From Bacillus sp. CH30_1T (GTDB lineage: Bacteria > Bacillota > Bacilli > Bacillales > Bacillaceae_B), in assembly GCF_008364765.1 (NCBI RefSeq), contig NZ_VTUY01000003.1, positions 187,657 through 251,656 on the forward strand: a DNA stretch of 64,000 bases, in the 5' to 3' direction. The notes below the pieces were generated by a model, which worked only from the letters and a program-made list of their open reading frames with translations, made no database searches and had not been told where the DNA came from. Position numbers and translations under genes: made by a program. Shown here in pieces: positions 18,207 through 27,649 of this stretch (positions are counted from its first letter, which is position 1; each line of letters begins with the position of its first letter).

Positions 18207-19493
18207 ATGGATCAACAATCCTATCAAACAAAACATAGAAAAACAGCACTGACCCTTTCCCTAATCCCTGGATTAGGTCAGATGTATCATAGACAGTTTC
18301 TAAAAGGCGGATTCTTCCTGGTCATGACAGCCGCTTTTATCCTTGTCTTTAGAGATTTGATCGGCTACGGATTATGGGGGATTACAACGCTTGGGACAGA
18401 CATCTCATACGGAGATCATTCCATTTTCTTAATGGTATACGGAATCCTGGCAATCATCGTATCAATCTTCGGAATCGGATTTTACTTATTTAATCTTCGG
18501 GACGCATATAAAAACGGAGAAAAGAGAGACAGAGGTGAGAAGCTAAGTACGATTCGGGAACAATACAGAAATTTAGTAGACAATGGCTTTCCTTATCTTA
18601 TTATGTCTCCTGGATTCTTACTACTCGTATTCGTAGTCATCTTCCCGATTATCTTCGTTATCTTACTGGCATTTACAAACTATGATTTGTATCACTCACC
18701 GCCGGCTAAATTAGTCGACTGGATAGGGATTCAAAACTTTGTTGATATTTTCAAGATTGATATTTGGAGAGAAACATTCATCACCGTTTTAGCCTGGACA
18801 CTTGTTTGGACATTCGGTGCCACAACGCTTCAAGTTGCCCTGGGTGTATTCCTGGCCATCCTGGTCAATCAAAAAGATTTAAAAGGAAAAGCAATCATTC
18901 GTACCGTGTTCATTTTACCTTGGGCCATCCCGGCTTTCGTTTCCATTTTGGTTTTCGCCGGTATGTTCAATGAATCTTTCGGAACGATTAACCGGGATAT
19001 CTTAGGATTTTTCGGCATTGAAGGATTACCATGGATGACTGAACCAATGTATACAAGAATTGCCCTTATAGGTATTCAAGCCTGGTTAGGCTTCCCATTC
19101 ATCTTTGCCATGACAACGGGTGTACTTCAATCGATTCCAGATGAGCTTTATGAAGCAGCAACGGTTGACGGGGCATCGGCTTTCCAAAAATTCAAGAACA
19201 TTACGTTGCCGCTTGTTCTTTTTGCAACGGCACCAATCATCATTACGCAATATACATTTAACTTTAATAACTTTAACGTTATTTACTTATTCAATGGCGG
19301 AGGACCTGCCCTGACAGGACAAAATGCAGGTGGAACTGACATTTTGATTTCCTGGATCTACAGTTTGACTATGACGTCCGCACAGTATTCGAAAGCCGCT
19401 GCCATCACATTATTATTATCCATCATCGTCATTACAGTAGCGATCTGGCAGTTCAAGAGAACGAAATCATTCCAAGAAGAGGATATGATGTAA
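18207..19493 (+). CDS. malF: Maltodextrin ABC transporter permease (MdxF/MalF-like)
   Basis: The 428-residue protein has an extended N-terminus with two extra helices (residues about 12-95, including SLIPGLGQMYHRQFLKGG), then the binding-protein-dependent permease domain. The EAA loop reads ELYEAATVDGASAFQKFKNITLPL, the site that contacts the ATPase. It forms the membrane channel with the malG product. AAAGGGG lies before the ATG. No ATPase gene is found in the cluster, so a shared MsmX-type ATPase encoded elsewhere is inferred. Confidence 0.94.
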   Translation: MDQQSYQTKHRKTALTLSLIPGLGQMYHRQFLKGGFFLVMTAAFILVFRDLIGYGLWGITTLGTDISYGDHSIFLMVYGILAIIVSIFGIGFYLFNLRDAYKNGEKRDRGEKLSTIREQYRNLVDNGFPYLIMSPGFLLLVFVVIFPIIFVILLAFTNYDLYHSPPAKLVDWIGIQNFVDIFKIDIWRETFITVLAWTLVWTFGATTLQVALGVFLAILVNQKDLKGKAIIRTVFILPWAIPAFVSILVFAGMFNESFGTINRDILGFFGIEGLPWMTEPMYTRIALIGIQAWLGFPFIFAMTTGVLQSIPDELYEAATVDGASAFQKFKNITLPLVLFATAPIIITQYTFNFNNFNVIYLFNGGGPALTGQNAGGTDILISWIYSLTMTSAQYSKAAAITLLLSIIVITVAIWQFKRTKSFQEEDMM

Positions 19494-19494
19494 T

Positions 19495-20337
19495 ATGAAT
19501 ATGAAGAGACAGAAACTCATACGTTTGACACTTTCATACGCAGCAATTGGAATTATGTTTGCCATCATTCTTTACCCGGTTGCATGGATCATCGGTTCTT
19601 CCTTTAACCCAGGACAAAGTTTATCGGGTTCATCCATCATTCCTAAGAATGCAACACTGGCACATTATAAGGAACTATTCGATCTCGAGCAAAGTAATTA
19701 TTTGCTTTGGTACTGGAATTCATTAAAAGTAAGTTTATCAACAATGGCACTTACGGTATTACTGGTCAGTTTAACGGCTTACTCTTTCTCACGTTACCGC
19801 TTCGCTGGTCGTAAGAATGGATTAATGACATTCCTTATCCTCCAAATGATTCCTAACTTTGCTGCATTAATTGCGATTTTCGTTTTAGCACTATTAACGG
19901 ATCTATTGGATACTCATATTGGATTGATTCTTGTATACGTTGGTGGACAGATCCCAATGAATACATGGTTAATGAAAGGGTACCTGGATACGATTCCGAA
20001 AGAGCTTGATGAATCAGCTAAGATGGACGGAGCGGGACATTTACGTATTTTCTTCCAGATTGTAATGCCCCTTGCAAAACCGATCATTGCGGTAGTTGCA
20101 CTATTTTCATTCATTGCACCATTCGCAGACTTTATCATCGCAAGTATCCTATTGCGCTCAGAAAAAATGTACACATTACCGGTTGCCCTTTATGATATGG
20201 TAGCAAAACAATTCGGAGCTGAATTTACTACATTTGCTGCTGGATCTGTATTAATTGCCGTACCAATTGCTCTATTATTCCTGTTCTTCCAGAAATACTT
20301 CGTTTCAGGATTGACGGCAGGGGGTACAAAAGGATAA
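19495..20337 (+). CDS. malG: Maltodextrin ABC transporter permease (MdxG/MalG-like)
   Basis: 280 residues with six predicted transmembrane helices and the EAA motif ELDESAKMDGAGHLRIFFQIVMPLAKP. The start lies 1 nt after the malF stop; a second in-frame ATG at 19501 is equally possible, and GAGG within the malF end serves either. It pairs with MalF in the maltodextrin importer. The next gene, the secreted amylase, begins 38 bp later, so import and extracellular digestion are likely on one transcript. Confidence 0.94.
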   Translation: MNMKRQKLIRLTLSYAAIGIMFAIILYPVAWIIGSSFNPGQSLSGSSIIPKNATLAHYKELFDLEQSNYLLWYWNSLKVSLSTMALTVLLVSLTAYSFSRYRFAGRKNGLMTFLILQMIPNFAALIAIFVLALLTDLLDTHIGLILVYVGGQIPMNTWLMKGYLDTIPKELDESAKMDGAGHLRIFFQIVMPLAKPIIAVVALFSFIAPFADFIIASILLRSEKMYTLPVALYDMVAKQFGAEFTTFAAGSVLIAVPIALLFLFFQKYFVSGLTAGGTKG

Positions 20338-20375
20338 TCTTATAGGCGTTACTAACAGTTTTAGGAGGAGCGGAG

Positions 20376-21914
20376 ATGAAAAGTAGAGTATTATCTCTCA
20401 TTTTAGTCCCGTTTCTTCTTTTTTACGCCCTTCCGGTAGGTGCAGTTGAAAAAGAAGAACGAAAATGGCAGGATGAGACCATTTATTTTCTTATGGTCGA
20501 TCGCTTTAATAACGGGGATACGGGCAATGATAAGAATGTGGATACCAAAGACCCTAAAGCCTATCAAGGCGGTGACTTTCAAGGTGTGATTGATAAGCTG
20601 GATTATATTAAGGATATGGGATTTACCGCCATCTGGCTGACCCCGATCTTTGATAATCAACCCCTTGGGTATCACGGGTATTGGATTACAGATTTCTATA
20701 AGACAGAAGAACATTTCGGATCCATCGATACGTTTAAAAAGCTTGTAGATGAGGCACACAAACGTGATATGAAAGTGATGCTGGACTTCGTTGTAAACCA
20801 TGTCGGACCCGAACACCCTTGGGTGAATGATCCTGAAAAATCGGACTGGTTTCATGAAAGACAGCCGATGAACTTCGATAATGAAGACAGTCTACAAAAT
20901 GCGTGGTTATATGATCTTCCCGATTTAAATACAGAAAATCCTGAAGTGAAAAACTACTTATTTGACGCCGCTAAATGGTGGATCGAAGAAACAGATGTTG
21001 ACGGATACCGGCTGGATACTGTTCGTCACGTACCACAAGAATTCTGGACTGAATTTAGCGAAGAGGTTAAGTCAGTCAAAGAAGACTTCTATCTTCTTGG
21101 TGAGGTGTTCGATCGCGATCCCCAGAAGATAGCGAAGTATAATGATGTAGGAATTGATGGATTTGTTAACTTTCCTCAAGCAGAAGAAATGCGTTCTGTA
21201 TTCCAAAAATCGGATGCATCGATGGATCGTCTTTTTAACTTCTGGAAATACAACGAAACGTACTATGACGATCCTTACTTAATGGGGACTTTTATCGATA
21301 ATCATGATATGGAACGTTTTACGAGACTGCTCGTTCAAGAGAAGCTCTTCCCGGGTACCAGGTGGAAGCTCGCTCTAACGTATATGTATACGACTCCAGG
21401 GATACCGATCGTTTATTATGGTTCAGAAATAGCCGTAGATGGTGGAAATGACCCGGATAATCGGCGTTTTATGAACTTTAGGGCAGATGAAGAATTGATT
21501 GATTACATCACTCAATTAGGAAAGCTTCGTCAAGATTACCCCGCCCTTACAAGAGGGACGATAAAACCCATCTATGAAAAAGACGGTATGGGAATATTTA
21601 AGCGTACTTACGGGGATCAAACGCTCGTGATCGCCATAAACAACACAAGTGAATCTCAAAAGGTTCAATTGAGTGAAGAAGAATTAGCAGAAAATAGTGA
21701 GCTGAAAGGATTATTAACCGCAGACCTGGTACGTATTGATAAGGATGGAAACTATACGATCATAGTCGATCGTGAAGAATCAGAGGTTTATTCCCTTAAA
21801 CAGAAGAGTGGATTGAATTATCCTTACCTACTGACACTTGGCACTGTATATGTTCTTTTCTTACTCTTTATTTATCTTGTATGGAAGCGTGGAAGGAAGA
21901 AAATACAGTCATGA
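20376..21914 (+). CDS. Secreted, C-terminally membrane-anchored alpha-amylase (GH13)
   Basis: The 512-residue protein has a signal peptide (cleavage likely after PVGA, about residue 23), a GH13 barrel with FMVDRF-like start (LMVDRFNNGD), DFVVNHVG (137-144), GYRLDTVRHV with nucleophile D214, LGEVFD with acid/base E243, and IDNHDMERF with D311. A short C-terminal beta domain ends near 475. Residues about 483-503 form a transmembrane helix followed by WKRGRKKIQS, so the enzyme should stay on the outer face of the membrane. It probably produces maltodextrins right at the MalEFG importer. AGGAGG lies 8 nt before the ATG. The product spectrum cannot be read from sequence. Confidence 0.93.
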   Translation: MKSRVLSLILVPFLLFYALPVGAVEKEERKWQDETIYFLMVDRFNNGDTGNDKNVDTKDPKAYQGGDFQGVIDKLDYIKDMGFTAIWLTPIFDNQPLGYHGYWITDFYKTEEHFGSIDTFKKLVDEAHKRDMKVMLDFVVNHVGPEHPWVNDPEKSDWFHERQPMNFDNEDSLQNAWLYDLPDLNTENPEVKNYLFDAAKWWIEETDVDGYRLDTVRHVPQEFWTEFSEEVKSVKEDFYLLGEVFDRDPQKIAKYNDVGIDGFVNFPQAEEMRSVFQKSDASMDRLFNFWKYNETYYDDPYLMGTFIDNHDMERFTRLLVQEKLFPGTRWKLALTYMYTTPGIPIVYYGSEIAVDGGNDPDNRRFMNFRADEELIDYITQLGKLRQDYPALTRGTIKPIYEKDGMGIFKRTYGDQTLVIAINNTSESQKVQLSEEELAENSELKGLLTADLVRIDKDGNYTIIVDREESEVYSLKQKSGLNYPYLLTLGTVYVLFLLFIYLVWKRGRKKIQS

Positions 21915-22058
21915 TTTGATGCGGGGCTCAATCTATGAGCCCTGCAATTCCTGATTTTTAAGAATAATGAAATGGAAGCGTTTTAATTATTGTAAAAAAG
22001 AATAAAGCAGCCCTCAACACCTAAGAGGGTACGATTTTCAAAGAGGGGGGTGGAATGA

Positions 22059-23090
22059 ATGGCGGTCACCATCAAGGATGTTGCAAAGCTTGCAAACGTA
22101 GCTCCATCTACGGTTTCGCGTGTTATTGCAAACAATCCAAGAATCAGCGAGAAAACAAAGCAAAAAGTAAGAGAAGCGATGGAGCAGTTAGGATATCATC
22201 CTAACTTCATTGCAAGGAGCTTGGCAAATCAATCCACTCAAGTATTGGGGCTTGTATTACCAGGTTCGGCTAGTACTTTTTCACAAAATCCTTTCTTTCC
22301 TACAGTGTTAAGAGGACTAAGTGAAGGGGCGCAGGAAAAACAATACGCACTTCAGATGTCCACAGGTCAATCCGAAGAAGAAATCTATGAAGGGGTCGTC
22401 CAAATGGTGCAAGGGGGAAGAGTGGACGGAATCATCCTTCTTTACTCAAAAGTGGAAGATAAAGTGATGAACTACTTAAAAGATCGTGGTTTTCCATTTG
22501 TCGTCGTCGGGAAGCCTTATAAATATAGTGAAGAGATTACTCATGTGGATAATGACAACTACCGGGCAACGAAGGAAGTAACCGATTATCTGCTGGAGCT
22601 TGGTCATGAATGCATCGGCTTTATAGGTGGAGACCTCAACCTAGTTGTAACAGTTGAGCGTCTATTAGGTTATGAGAAGGCTTTGCGTAATGCTGGAATA
22701 GACATGAAGGACGAGTACATCATTCATGAAGAATTTCTTCGTGAAGGAGGTCGTGAAGCCATTAATGAACTGATGCAATTAGACGCTCCTCCAACGGCTC
22801 TGGTAGTGGCCGATGATCTAATGGCATTAGGGGTACTGAACACACTGGATGAAATGGGCATCCGTGTTCCTGAAGACATTTCCATTGTCAGCTTCAACAA
22901 TGTATTGCTGGCTGAAATGTCCCGTCCGCCGCTCACGTCTGTAGATATCAATATATTCAATCTGGGAAATGAGGCAGCAAAAAGCCTGATCCAAAAGATT
23001 GAGAACCCAAAAGAGCCGATCAAGAGAATCATAGTGCCGCATCAGCTCGTTACAAGATGCTCTTGCAGTGAGCGAAAAGTGAACTCATAA
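22059..23090 (+). CDS. malR: LacI family transcriptional regulator (MalR-type)
   Basis: 343 residues: N-terminal LacI helix-turn-helix (VTIKDVAKLANVAPSTVSRVI, with hinge near residues 47-58) and a periplasmic-binding-protein-like effector domain ending in LVTRCSCSER. It follows the amylase gene and is the obvious candidate to bind the LacI-type operators at 16654-16725 and repress the cluster until maltose or maltodextrin binds. GAGGGGGG lies upstream of the ATG. A sequence TGGAAGCGTTTTAA at about 21971-21984 may give autoregulation but matches cre poorly. Confidence 0.9.
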   Translation: MAVTIKDVAKLANVAPSTVSRVIANNPRISEKTKQKVREAMEQLGYHPNFIARSLANQSTQVLGLVLPGSASTFSQNPFFPTVLRGLSEGAQEKQYALQMSTGQSEEEIYEGVVQMVQGGRVDGIILLYSKVEDKVMNYLKDRGFPFVVVGKPYKYSEEITHVDNDNYRATKEVTDYLLELGHECIGFIGGDLNLVVTVERLLGYEKALRNAGIDMKDEYIIHEEFLREGGREAINELMQLDAPPTALVVADDLMALGVLNTLDEMGIRVPEDISIVSFNNVLLAEMSRPPLTSVDINIFNLGNEAAKSLIQKIENPKEPIKRIIVPHQLVTRCSCSERKVNS

Positions 23091-23092
23091 TA

Positions 23093-23152
23093 AAAGCGAC
23101 TGAAGCCCTTTAAACTCCACTTTATTGGAGAATCAAATGCTTCAGTCGCTTT
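23093..23152. terminator. Terminator between malR and the SDR gene
   Basis: AAAGCGACTGAAG (23093-23105) pairs with CTTCAGTCGCTTT (23140-23152), with an inner hairpin CTCCA...TGGAG. T/A tracts on both sides fit bidirectional use. Confidence 0.85.
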
Positions 23153-23156
23153 CAAT

Positions 23157-24029
23157 TTAGCCGTTAATTACCGTTCCGCCATTAATATGAATCATCTGTC
23201 CTGATACGTAGCTTGAATCTTCGCTTGCCAGGTATACGTATGCAGGTCCTAATTCATACGGCTGACCAGCACGTCCTAGTGGAGTATTCGCTCCAAACTG
23301 AGATACCTTTTGAGAGCTGAAAGTGGACGGAATCAACGGAGTCCAAATCGGGCCAGGTGCCACGCCATTTACCCTGATTCCATCGGATGCAATGTTTTCT
23401 GCAAGGGATCGCGTGAAACTGACAATGGCACCCTTAGTAGAAGAATAATCAATCAAATCCTTATTCCCTTTATATGCTGTGATAGAAGCCGTGTTAATAA
23501 TCGAAGCTCCCTTTTTAAGATGAGGCAATGCTGCTCTTGTTAAGTAAAACATAGAGAATACATTCGTCTTAAATGTACGCTCCAATTGCTCATCACTTAT
23601 ATCAGTAAGCCCTTGTTGAGGATGCTGTTCAGCAGCGTTGTTCACCAGTATATCAAGCTTCCCGAATTCAGAAATCGTTTTGTTCACGATGTCTTTACAA
23701 AACGTCGAGCTTCCTATATCACCTGACAGCAGGATACATCTTACACCTTCCGCTTCCACTAAATCCTTCGTTTTATTCGCATCTTCATGTTCATCTAAAT
23801 AAGAAATTGCGACATGTGCGCCTTCCCTGGCATAATACCATGCGACCGATCGTCCAATCCCGCTGTCTCCTCCGGTAATAAGTGCAACCTTACCGTCCAG
23901 CTTTCCACTGCCTTTATAATTTTGATCCGTATGAATCGGCTGGGGGTTCATTTCATCCACTGTGCCGGGCTGATGATCCTGGTGCTGCGGGGGAAACGTT
24001 TGCTTCTGATTTTGTTGTTGTGGTGACAA
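23157..24029 (-). CDS. Short-chain dehydrogenase, YhxC/YhdF-type general stress family
   Basis: The protein has about 290 residues. A Gln/Pro-rich N-terminal extension (QQQNQKQTFPPQHQDHQPG) precedes GKVALITGGDSGIG, the NAD(P)-binding motif, then NNAAEQ, the catalytic Ser in TASITAYKG and the YSSTKGA catalytic Tyr-Lys. This layout is usual for Bacillus general stress SDRs annotated as glucose-1-dehydrogenase-like; the true substrate is unknown. I prefer the TTG at 24029, which has GGAG 8 nt upstream, over the GTG at 24038. A sigma-B-like promoter lies 44 bp upstream, matching a stress role. Confidence 0.88.
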   Translation of the reverse strand: MSPQQQNQKQTFPPQHQDHQPGTVDEMNPQPIHTDQNYKGSGKLDGKVALITGGDSGIGRSVAWYYAREGAHVAISYLDEHEDANKTKDLVEAEGVRCILLSGDIGSSTFCKDIVNKTISEFGKLDILVNNAAEQHPQQGLTDISDEQLERTFKTNVFSMFYLTRAALPHLKKGASIINTASITAYKGNKDLIDYSSTKGAIVSFTRSLAENIASDGIRVNGVAPGPIWTPLIPSTFSSQKVSQFGANTPLGRAGQPYELGPAYVYLASEDSSYVSGQMIHINGGTVING

Positions 24030-24072
24030 TGAAAACACTCCTTTGATGATTTAGGTTATCTTAAGATAGTGT

Positions 24073-24097
24073 TTACCCGGAAAAAATAATTATTAAC
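24073..24097 (-). promoter_or_regulatory. Candidate sigma-B promoter for the SDR gene
   Basis: Minus strand GTTAAT (24092-24097), 13-nt spacer, GGGTAA (24073-24078), close to GTTTAA-N12-15-GGGTAT. Confidence 0.65.
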
Positions 24098-24295
24098 GTG
24101 TTTCTATTGGGAGATTTATCAAATTTTTCGGTCGAATTGACGTGTAATGCAGTTATTTCGATATGGGACGAAGCCATTTGATGTGAGATAGAGCCGTGAT
24201 TGAGGGAGTTCAGCCGATTTTTTATGGAATTCCGGCAGCTTTCCTAAAAAATCCAACATTTTAACAGATTTATCTTTATCGAAGTGCATAGACAT

Positions 24296-24327
24296 ACAAA
24301 AAACAGGCCTCACCCGAGAGAAGCCTG
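24296..24327 (-). terminator. Terminator after the CoA-disulfide reductase gene
   Basis: Minus strand CAGGCTTCTC pairs with GAGGCCTG, followed by TTTTTTG. Confidence 0.75.
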
Positions 24328-24334
24328 CCTACAA

Positions 24335-25687
24335 TTATTCTTTTTCCATCAACCCGGCACCCTTATAGCCGATCATATTCAACAAGCCTTTAGGAGAAGA
24401 GAAAGGAGGGGCGTAGCAGGTTTCGATTTCCTGGAGGTCGGTAATGGTCAGGCCACCGTAAATGGCTGTGGCAAGAACGTCGATTTGCTTGTCTACTCCT
24501 TCGCCACCAACTACATTTCCTCCAAAGATCTTTCCGGTGTCAGGACAAAAGTGGACTCTCACATACACATCATGAGCACCGGGATAGTAGCCGGCATGTG
24601 ACTTTCCTTCATGCACGGATGTTTTATACGAATAGCCCTTTTCATTTAATTCCTTCTCGCCTATTCCGGTAGATGCGATGGAAAGGTCGAATACCTTCGC
24701 AATAGCAGTACCCAGCATACCCTTAAAAGGTACGGGGTTTCCTGAAAGATGTCTTGCGATTATATAAGCTTGTCGATGGGCTGGCCATGCGAGAGGAACC
24801 TGCTTAGGGGTCCCGTCAATAAGATCCATGGACTCTACCACATCTCCAACTGCATAAATGGAGGGGTCGTCTGTTTGCATAAACTCATTACTGACGACAC
24901 CACCTGACTCTCCTGTTGATAACCCGGCTTCCTTAGCAAGAAGGTTATTAGGCTTTACGCCTACCGAAAGGAGAATGAAGTCAGACTGAAACGTTTCTCC
25001 GCTATCTAGTTTCAGGGTATTTTCTGCTAGCACCTCTTTCAGTCCATCATTGGTGTACAACTTAACACCTTGTTTCGTTATATGCTCTTGCAGTTTGATG
25101 GCAGTCTCTTCATCGATTACACTAATGACATGTTCCGATCTTTCAACCAGATTGACTTTCATCTCCAAATGAGTGAAGTTCTCAGACATTTCGACTCCTA
25201 TATAGCCACCGCCGATAATGGTACAGTTTTTTGGCTTTGAGGTTTCAACGAATTGCTTTATTCTGTCCATGTCTTCAACGGTTCTGAGATGGAAAGCCGG
25301 AATTTTATCAAGTCCCGGGATGTCGGGGATAAAGGGGGAAGCCCCTGTTGCGAGCACGAGGTAATCATATGCTTCTTCGTAATCCCGGTTTTTGTCATGA
25401 TCTCTCACAAGTATAGATTTTTTATCACGATCAATTTTTAGCGCCTCATGATGCATGCGAACATCGATGTTTTTTTTCGTATGTAGTTTTTCAGGTGTGG
25501 CAGCAAAAAGACTTTCACGGTCTTTAATGACTTCACCTAAGTAATAAGGCATTCCGCATGCCCCGTATGAAAGATAGGATGTCTTTTCAAGAAGAATAAT
25601 TTCTATTTTACTATCCAGTTTTCTAATCTGTGATGCAGTGGTGGCACCGCCGCCGACCGCCCCAATAATGATGACCTTTTTTTTCAT
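24335..25687 (-). CDS. cdr: CoA-disulfide reductase-type pyridine nucleotide-disulfide oxidoreductase
   Basis: 450 residues with an FAD-binding start (KVIIIGAVGGGATTASQIR), the single-cysteine active site SYGACGMPY with C44, a central NAD(P)H-binding GGGYIGVEM motif, and YAVGDVVE near the second FAD contact. The single redox cysteine in S-x3-C-x2-PY marks the CoA-disulfide reductase/NADH oxidase branch. CoA-disulfide reductase keeps CoA reduced in bacteria that use CoA as a thiol buffer; NADH oxidase or polysulfide reductase activity cannot be excluded. There is no C-terminal rhodanese domain. It is monocistronic, with a terminator downstream. Confidence 0.88.
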   Translation of the reverse strand: MKKKVIIIGAVGGGATTASQIRKLDSKIEIILLEKTSYLSYGACGMPYYLGEVIKDRESLFAATPEKLHTKKNIDVRMHHEALKIDRDKKSILVRDHDKNRDYEEAYDYLVLATGASPFIPDIPGLDKIPAFHLRTVEDMDRIKQFVETSKPKNCTIIGGGYIGVEMSENFTHLEMKVNLVERSEHVISVIDEETAIKLQEHITKQGVKLYTNDGLKEVLAENTLKLDSGETFQSDFILLSVGVKPNNLLAKEAGLSTGESGGVVSNEFMQTDDPSIYAVGDVVESMDLIDGTPKQVPLAWPAHRQAYIIARHLSGNPVPFKGMLGTAIAKVFDLSIASTGIGEKELNEKGYSYKTSVHEGKSHAGYYPGAHDVYVRVHFCPDTGKIFGGNVVGGEGVDKQIDVLATAIYGGLTITDLQEIETCYAPPFSSPKGLLNMIGYKGAGLMEKE

Positions 25688-25756
25688 GTTTTTCCTCCTA
25701 AATGAAAGAAGTCTAATGGATATATTGTACCCATTAGACTTCTTTGAAAAACCGAA

Positions 25757-26248
25757 TTAACGAAAGTTTACGTACTGCACATCGATAGAAAGATCTGCTT
25801 CACGGATAGCGGCGATGATTTTTTGAAGATCATCCTTGCTTTTTCCAGTGACCCGTACTTGATCATCCTGCACCTGACTCTTCACTTTTACGCCCGAGTT
25901 TTTGATGATGGTATTGATTTTTTTTGCATTATCTTTATCGATTCCTTGAACGAGCTTCGCACGCTGACGAACGGTTCCGCCCGAGGCCCCTTCAAGCTTG
26001 CTGTAGTCAAGGTTCTTAACAGGTACATTACGCTTGATGAGTTTGCTTAGAAGTACATCCTTTAACTGATTCATTTTAAATTCATCATCAGAAACGAGAA
26101 CGATTTCCTCTCCATCTAATTTAATGTCACTCTTACTTCCTTTAAAGTCATAACGTGTTTGAACTTCTTTCAACGCAATTTGAATCGCATTACTCACTTC
26201 AGACATATCCACTTTCGACACAATATCAAATGAACTCTCTTTTGCCAT
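25757..26248 (-). CDS. yitK: YajQ family nucleotide-binding protein (YitK)
   Basis: From the ATG at 26248 (GGAGGGG upstream) the protein has 163 residues, beginning [14 protein letters not shown] and ending [10 protein letters not shown], both diagnostic of YajQ. The family has two ferredoxin-like domains and binds nucleotides; some members bind cyclic di-GMP, but that is shown only in a few species. A 20-residue upstream extension from 26308 is less likely. It sits in the yit synteny block, where B. subtilis yitK lies. Confidence 0.9.
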   Translation of the reverse strand: MAKESSFDIVSKVDMSEVSNAIQIALKEVQTRYDFKGSKSDIKLDGEEIVLVSDDEFKMNQLKDVLLSKLIKRNVPVKNLDYSKLEGASGGTVRQRAKLVQGIDKDNAKKINTIIKNSGVKVKSQVQDDQVRVTGKSKDDLQKIIAAIREADLSIDVQYVNFR

Positions 26249-26344
26249 ATGTAACCCCTCCATAGTATTATCTCTTTCATTATAGACAACCTTTAATGGT
26301 GCATACAACTTCTATGAATGCATTGGGGGGATTTTTTAAACAAT

Positions 26345-26374
26345 AAAAAGCACCAGCTCTATAAAGAACTGGCA
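26345..26374 (-). terminator. Terminator after the 43-residue protein gene
   Basis: Minus strand GTGCCAGTTC pairs with GAGCTGGTGC, followed by TTTTTATTG. Confidence 0.8.
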
Positions 26375-26415
26375 CTTTCCGTATCCAAGAGCCGGAGACT
26401 GCCCACGGCAACTCC

Positions 26416-26547
26416 TTACAAATGATCCGTCTTCTTAGAATACTGATTTTTCCCGGCTTTACGATTCACTTCTTTGATCTTATTTTTTTCCTGATGCAGG
26501 GCATTGTTGTCTCTGGCCTTTTTTTCGTTATCAGATGTATGCGGCAT
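26416..26547 (-). CDS. Small basic protein, DUF3941-like
   Basis: A 43-residue frame starts MPHTSDNEKKARDNNA and ends QYSKKTDHL, with GGGAGA before the ATG and a terminator after the stop. It is strongly charged, without hydrophobic segments, and likely disordered. The start and end resemble small Bacillus proteins grouped as DUF3941, whose function is unknown. The clean ribosome site, terminator and coding pattern support a real gene. Confidence 0.75.
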   Translation of the reverse strand: MPHTSDNEKKARDNNALHQEKNKIKEVNRKAGKNQYSKKTDHL

Positions 26548-26604
26548 AGTGATTCTCCCTTTTAGTATATTCTTCTCTCATAGTATGAGGAAGAAGAGGG
26601 GAGT

Positions 26605-27462
26605 TTATGAGTGTTCGTTTAAGAAAAATATGGCTAAAGTGCCTGTGCCTGTATGAGAACCTATGGCACATCCAATAATACTGATATATACATCTTTCGG
26701 TGAGAATTTTTCTTGAATGAGCTTCTTCATTTCAAGAGCAATTTCTTCGTCGTCTCCGTGGCTGATGGCGATCACTTGATTGGAGAGGTCTTCACCCCGT
26801 TCTTCCATCAAGTCGAGAATTCGTTTGAGAAGCTTCTTCTTCCCACGCAATTTTTCAATCGGGACAAGCTTTCCATCTTCTACATGTAGAAGAGGCTTGA
26901 TGTTTAGCAGACCGCCAAGAAAAGCTGATGCTTTTGATACTCGTCCGCCTTTTGCCAGGTATTCTAGGTCTTCTACAGTGAATAGGTGCTCCATATGCTC
27001 TGAGTGGAAACGGGAGGCTGCGATAATTTCTTCTTTACTTCCGCCGTTCTGTAACAGTTCAGCAGCCTTCATTACAACTAATCCGTAACCCAGAGAAGCG
27101 CATTTTGAATCGATAATGGTCAAATCAAGAGCGGGGTGTTCCTCTTTTACCTGATCGCGAATCATCACAGCCGTTTGATACGTCCCTGATAATTGTGAGG
27201 AAAAGGCAATGTAGATACCGGATTGATTCGATTCTGCAAGCTCTGTGAACTTCTTCATGAAAAGGTCCGGTGATACTTGAGACGTTTTTGGCATATGTCC
27301 TTCCCTTATTTTGTTGAATACGGTTTTCGGCTCGATGGTGACGAGGTCCTCGTAGTCCTGACCATTAATATGTACTTTCAGTGGCAGCAGTTCTATGTTG
27401 TGTTCGTTGAAATATGCAGCAGGAAGGTCGCTCGCACTATCAGCAAATAATTTTACTGTCAT
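26605..27462 (-). CDS. yitS: DegV family fatty acid-binding protein (YitS)
   Basis: 285 residues from the ATG at 27462, chosen because AAAGGA lies 8 nt upstream. It begins MTVKLFADSASDLP, the DegV start, has TSQVSPDLF and SSQLSGTYQTA, and the family motif near YLAKGGRVSKASAFLGGLLNIKP. DegV proteins hold a fatty acid and, as FakB, present it to the FakA kinase for phosphorylation. Which lipid this one prefers is unknown. Its place next to yitT agrees with B. subtilis yitS. Confidence 0.9.
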   Translation of the reverse strand: MTVKLFADSASDLPAAYFNEHNIELLPLKVHINGQDYEDLVTIEPKTVFNKIREGHMPKTSQVSPDLFMKKFTELAESNQSGIYIAFSSQLSGTYQTAVMIRDQVKEEHPALDLTIIDSKCASLGYGLVVMKAAELLQNGGSKEEIIAASRFHSEHMEHLFTVEDLEYLAKGGRVSKASAFLGGLLNIKPLLHVEDGKLVPIEKLRGKKKLLKRILDLMEERGEDLSNQVIAISHGDDEEIALEMKKLIQEKFSPKDVYISIIGCAIGSHTGTGTLAIFFLNEHS

Positions 27463-27649
27463 CCTAATCATCCTTTGATTATTCTATATAGCTTTAGTCT
27501 AGCTATATTTCATTCAAATAACAATCCATAGAGTATGATTTAAAGGTGAAAAGTATCATTAACTTCTGAAAGGATGATTATCGGGATGAGTTTAGTTAAG
27601 ATGAATTGTGGAACATAGAAAATAACAACTAGATGTGGGAGGTCTGTCA

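Noticed and set aside
21971-21984. cre-like TGGAAGCGTTTTAA before malR
   Set aside because: Mismatch at the third base and at the terminal CA; kept only as a possible weak autoregulatory site.
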